Positions 13,950 through 15,198 of a DNA stretch of 15,198 bases are shown piece after piece. The translations under genes were made by a program, and so were the position numbers. Every line of letters begins with the position of its first letter. The stretch's first letter is position 1. The notes under the pieces were generated by a model. It did no database searches. It saw nothing but the letters and a program-made list of their open reading frames with translations, and was not told the DNA's origin. The DNA is from Sulfitobacter sp. (lineage in GTDB: Bacteria > Pseudomonadota > Alphaproteobacteria > Rhodobacterales > Rhodobacteraceae): assembly GCA_024636405.1 (NCBI GenBank), contig JAGXHC010000023.1:1-15198 (forward strand). The letters run 5' to 3'.

Positions 13950-14705
13950 TCATGGCGCGCGCAGCCAGTCGACCGCATGCTCCAGTTGAGGTCGAAAGTA
14001 GGCGGTCATGCGCCCTTCAGGCGGGGCGGTATCGCCCGGTGCCCAAGGTGCGACGCCGTGCAGAAGGTGGCGGTGCAACAGAACCGCCTGTCCCGGCGCC
14101 AAGGGCAAGCGGCGCGGTGTGATTGTGTCGAACACGGTGCGGCGGGTGGCGTGGTAGATATCCGTCAGGTCCACCGCCGTCGGGTCATTGTCCGCAATTT
14201 CTGCGCGGAACGCGGCGTGCATCACGCTATGGCTGCCCGGCCAGACCACCAGCGGCGCTGCGGCTGACCGGCTGAGCGGCAAACCGAGGATAAAGGCATG
14301 CGGTTCGCGCAGGTAACGCCTGCGCGTCGGGCCCACAGGCAACAGCCCGTCCACATGCGCCGCCGCGCGGGCAATGCGATAGCGGTGATTGGCGTCGCTT
14401 TCCTGCGGATCCTGCCGCGGATAGCCGGGATAAACCACCGAAAGCTGTGCACGGTGCCAGCGCGCGGGGGCCGCGACGCGGTCACCCCACGGCCCGCACA
14501 AAGGCACGCCACCGATGCTGCCGTCAGGTTCATTGGACAAGGCATCTACACCGACAAACCATGTTGCCCCGTGGCGCAGGTTGGCGGCGCGCTGGTCAGG
14601 GTCAGCCGTGATGAGACAGGCATGGCGATGTGCGGCGGCGGCCCAGGCTTTGACATCGGGGTCTTCTGCGAAGACTTCATAACCGGCGATATCGGCCTCT
14701 GTCAT
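13950..14705 (-). CDS. Phytanoyl-CoA dioxygenase-like 2OG/Fe(II) oxygenase
   Basis: The 251-residue protein shows the iron facial triad of 2-oxoglutarate oxygenases: H117 and D119 (AAHVDGLLPVG) and a distal histidine, probably H216 (HRHLLHGVAP), with R232 (EGRMTAYFRP) as the likely 2-oxoglutarate contact. VVWPGSHSVM between them is a typical strand-turn of the phytanoyl-CoA dioxygenase superfamily. The substrate is unknown. The distal His to Arg gap is somewhat longer than in phytanoyl-CoA hydroxylase because of a WAPGDTAPPEG insert, so the assignment is at superfamily level. Its ATG overlaps the stop of the upstream TSUP gene (ATGA), indicating translational coupling. It is cytosolic with no signal peptide. 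Confidence 0.75.
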   Translation of the reverse strand: MTEADIAGYEVFAEDPDVKAWAAAAHRHACLITADPDQRAANLRHGATWFVGVDALSNEPDGSIGGVPLCGPWGDRVAAPARWHRAQLSVVYPGYPRQDPQESDANHRYRIARAAAHVDGLLPVGPTRRRYLREPHAFILGLPLSRSAAAPLVVWPGSHSVMHAAFRAEIADNDPTAVDLTDIYHATRRTVFDTITPRRLPLAPGQAVLLHRHLLHGVAPWAPGDTAPPEGRMTAYFRPQLEHAVDWLRAP

Positions 14706-15198
14706 CCCAACAACGCCTTGCGCAGCATATTGAGCGCGACAAGCACAAGAAACACCGCGAAAATTCGTTTAAGCGGCTTTGGGTCCATGGCATGGGCCAG
14801 CTTTACACCCAACGGCGCGGTAATCAGGGTCATCGCGATGACGATGAGGAAAGCCACAAGATTGACCGCGCCAATGGTAAACGGCGGACGCTTGTCGGCA
14901 ATATCAACAAACAGAAATCCGATAACGGAAGGCACGGCAATCAACATGCCAAAGCCCGCAGCGGTGGCCACGGCGCGGTGGATGGGGGTGTTGTACAGGC
15001 TCATCAGCGGGACACCGAAACTGCCCCCGCCAATGCCCATCAGCACGGACAAAAACCCCATGGCGGGGGACAGGACACCGCGTTTCAACCCGGTCGGCAT
15101 TGCCTGTCCCAACCGCCAGTGCGCCCGACCAAACCCCATATACAGCCCCACTATCAGCGCCAGCGTGCCAAAGATCGCCTGCAGCGTCGTTGTGCGCA
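14702..15198 (-). CDS. TSUP (TauE/SafE) family permease, C-terminal part
   Basis: About 165 C-terminal residues are present, and the frame is open to the window edge. It has several membrane segments, and the conserved GFLSVLMGIGGGSFGVPLMSLYNTP resembles the glycine-rich signature at the start of the second TSUP repeat. A short gap carries PLGVKLAHAMDPKPLKRIFAVFLVLVALNMLRKA, the usual C-terminus of this family. TSUP proteins move sulfite, sulfonates or other organic anions across the inner membrane. The N-terminal half lies off the window. It overlaps the dioxygenase gene by ATGA. Confidence 0.9.
   Translation of the reverse strand, partial: RTTTLQAIFGTLALIVGLYMGFGRAHWRLGQAMPTGLKRGVLSPAMGFLSVLMGIGGGSFGVPLMSLYNTPIHRAVATAAGFGMLIAVPSVIGFLFVDIADKRPPFTIGAVNLVAFLIVIAMTLITAPLGVKLAHAMDPKPLKRIFAVFLVLVALNMLRKALLG

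Overview
The window looks like chromosomal DNA of a Roseobacter-group or related Rhodobacteraceae alphaproteobacterium. This rests on the gene content: heterotetrameric sarcosine oxidase, CcmI-type cytochrome c biogenesis protein, a RuvX/DUF1289 pair, a LysM-type envelope protein beside a LOG-family protein, and a host-attachment family protein. The high-GC wobble positions and tight ATGA/GTGA gene overlaps also fit. No database search was possible, so the taxonomic call is inference.

Layout. (1) 1-2471: a divergent pair, a partial LysM/Ig-like envelope protein (minus) and a LOG-family nucleotide hydrolase (plus). The LOG gene runs 64 nt into the 3' end of a convergent rarD-like transporter. 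(2) 2539-3955, minus strand: a 69-residue hydrophilic protein and a host-attachment (baeRF-like) protein, translationally overlapping, preceded by Fe-type superoxide dismutase sodB with its own intrinsic terminator. (3) 4116-9955, minus strand: a sarcosine oxidase locus in the order soxB, (inserted small gene), soxD, soxA, soxG. It converts sarcosine to glycine with transfer of the methyl carbon to tetrahydrofolate and release of H2O2. (4) 9956-10173: divergent control region. (5) 10174-12118, plus strand: ccmI, ruvX and a DUF1289 gene with stop/start overlaps. (6) 12122-15198, minus strand: a TSUP permease (partial), a phytanoyl-CoA-dioxygenase-like 2OG/Fe(II) protein, an EamA transporter, a small metallophosphoesterase and a short uncharacterised ORF. 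The first two and the next two overlap at stop/start.

The most interesting signal is regulatory. Three places in this 15 kb carry the bipartite sequence GGAAC-N16/17-(C/G)GTT, the core of promoters read by alphaproteobacterial EcfG, the general stress response sigma factor. All three are intergenic, correctly oriented, and 32 to 71 nt upstream of a start codon: before sodB, before the 69-residue/host-attachment pair, and before a 99-residue membrane protein. That last gene, with its promoter and a strong intrinsic terminator, sits inside the sarcosine oxidase operon between soxB and soxD. A 27-bp tandem repeat at the soxB stop codon marks one edge. The insertion separates soxB from soxDAG and raises the question of how the four subunits are made in balance.

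No rRNA, tRNA, CRISPR array, IS element or prophage gene was seen.
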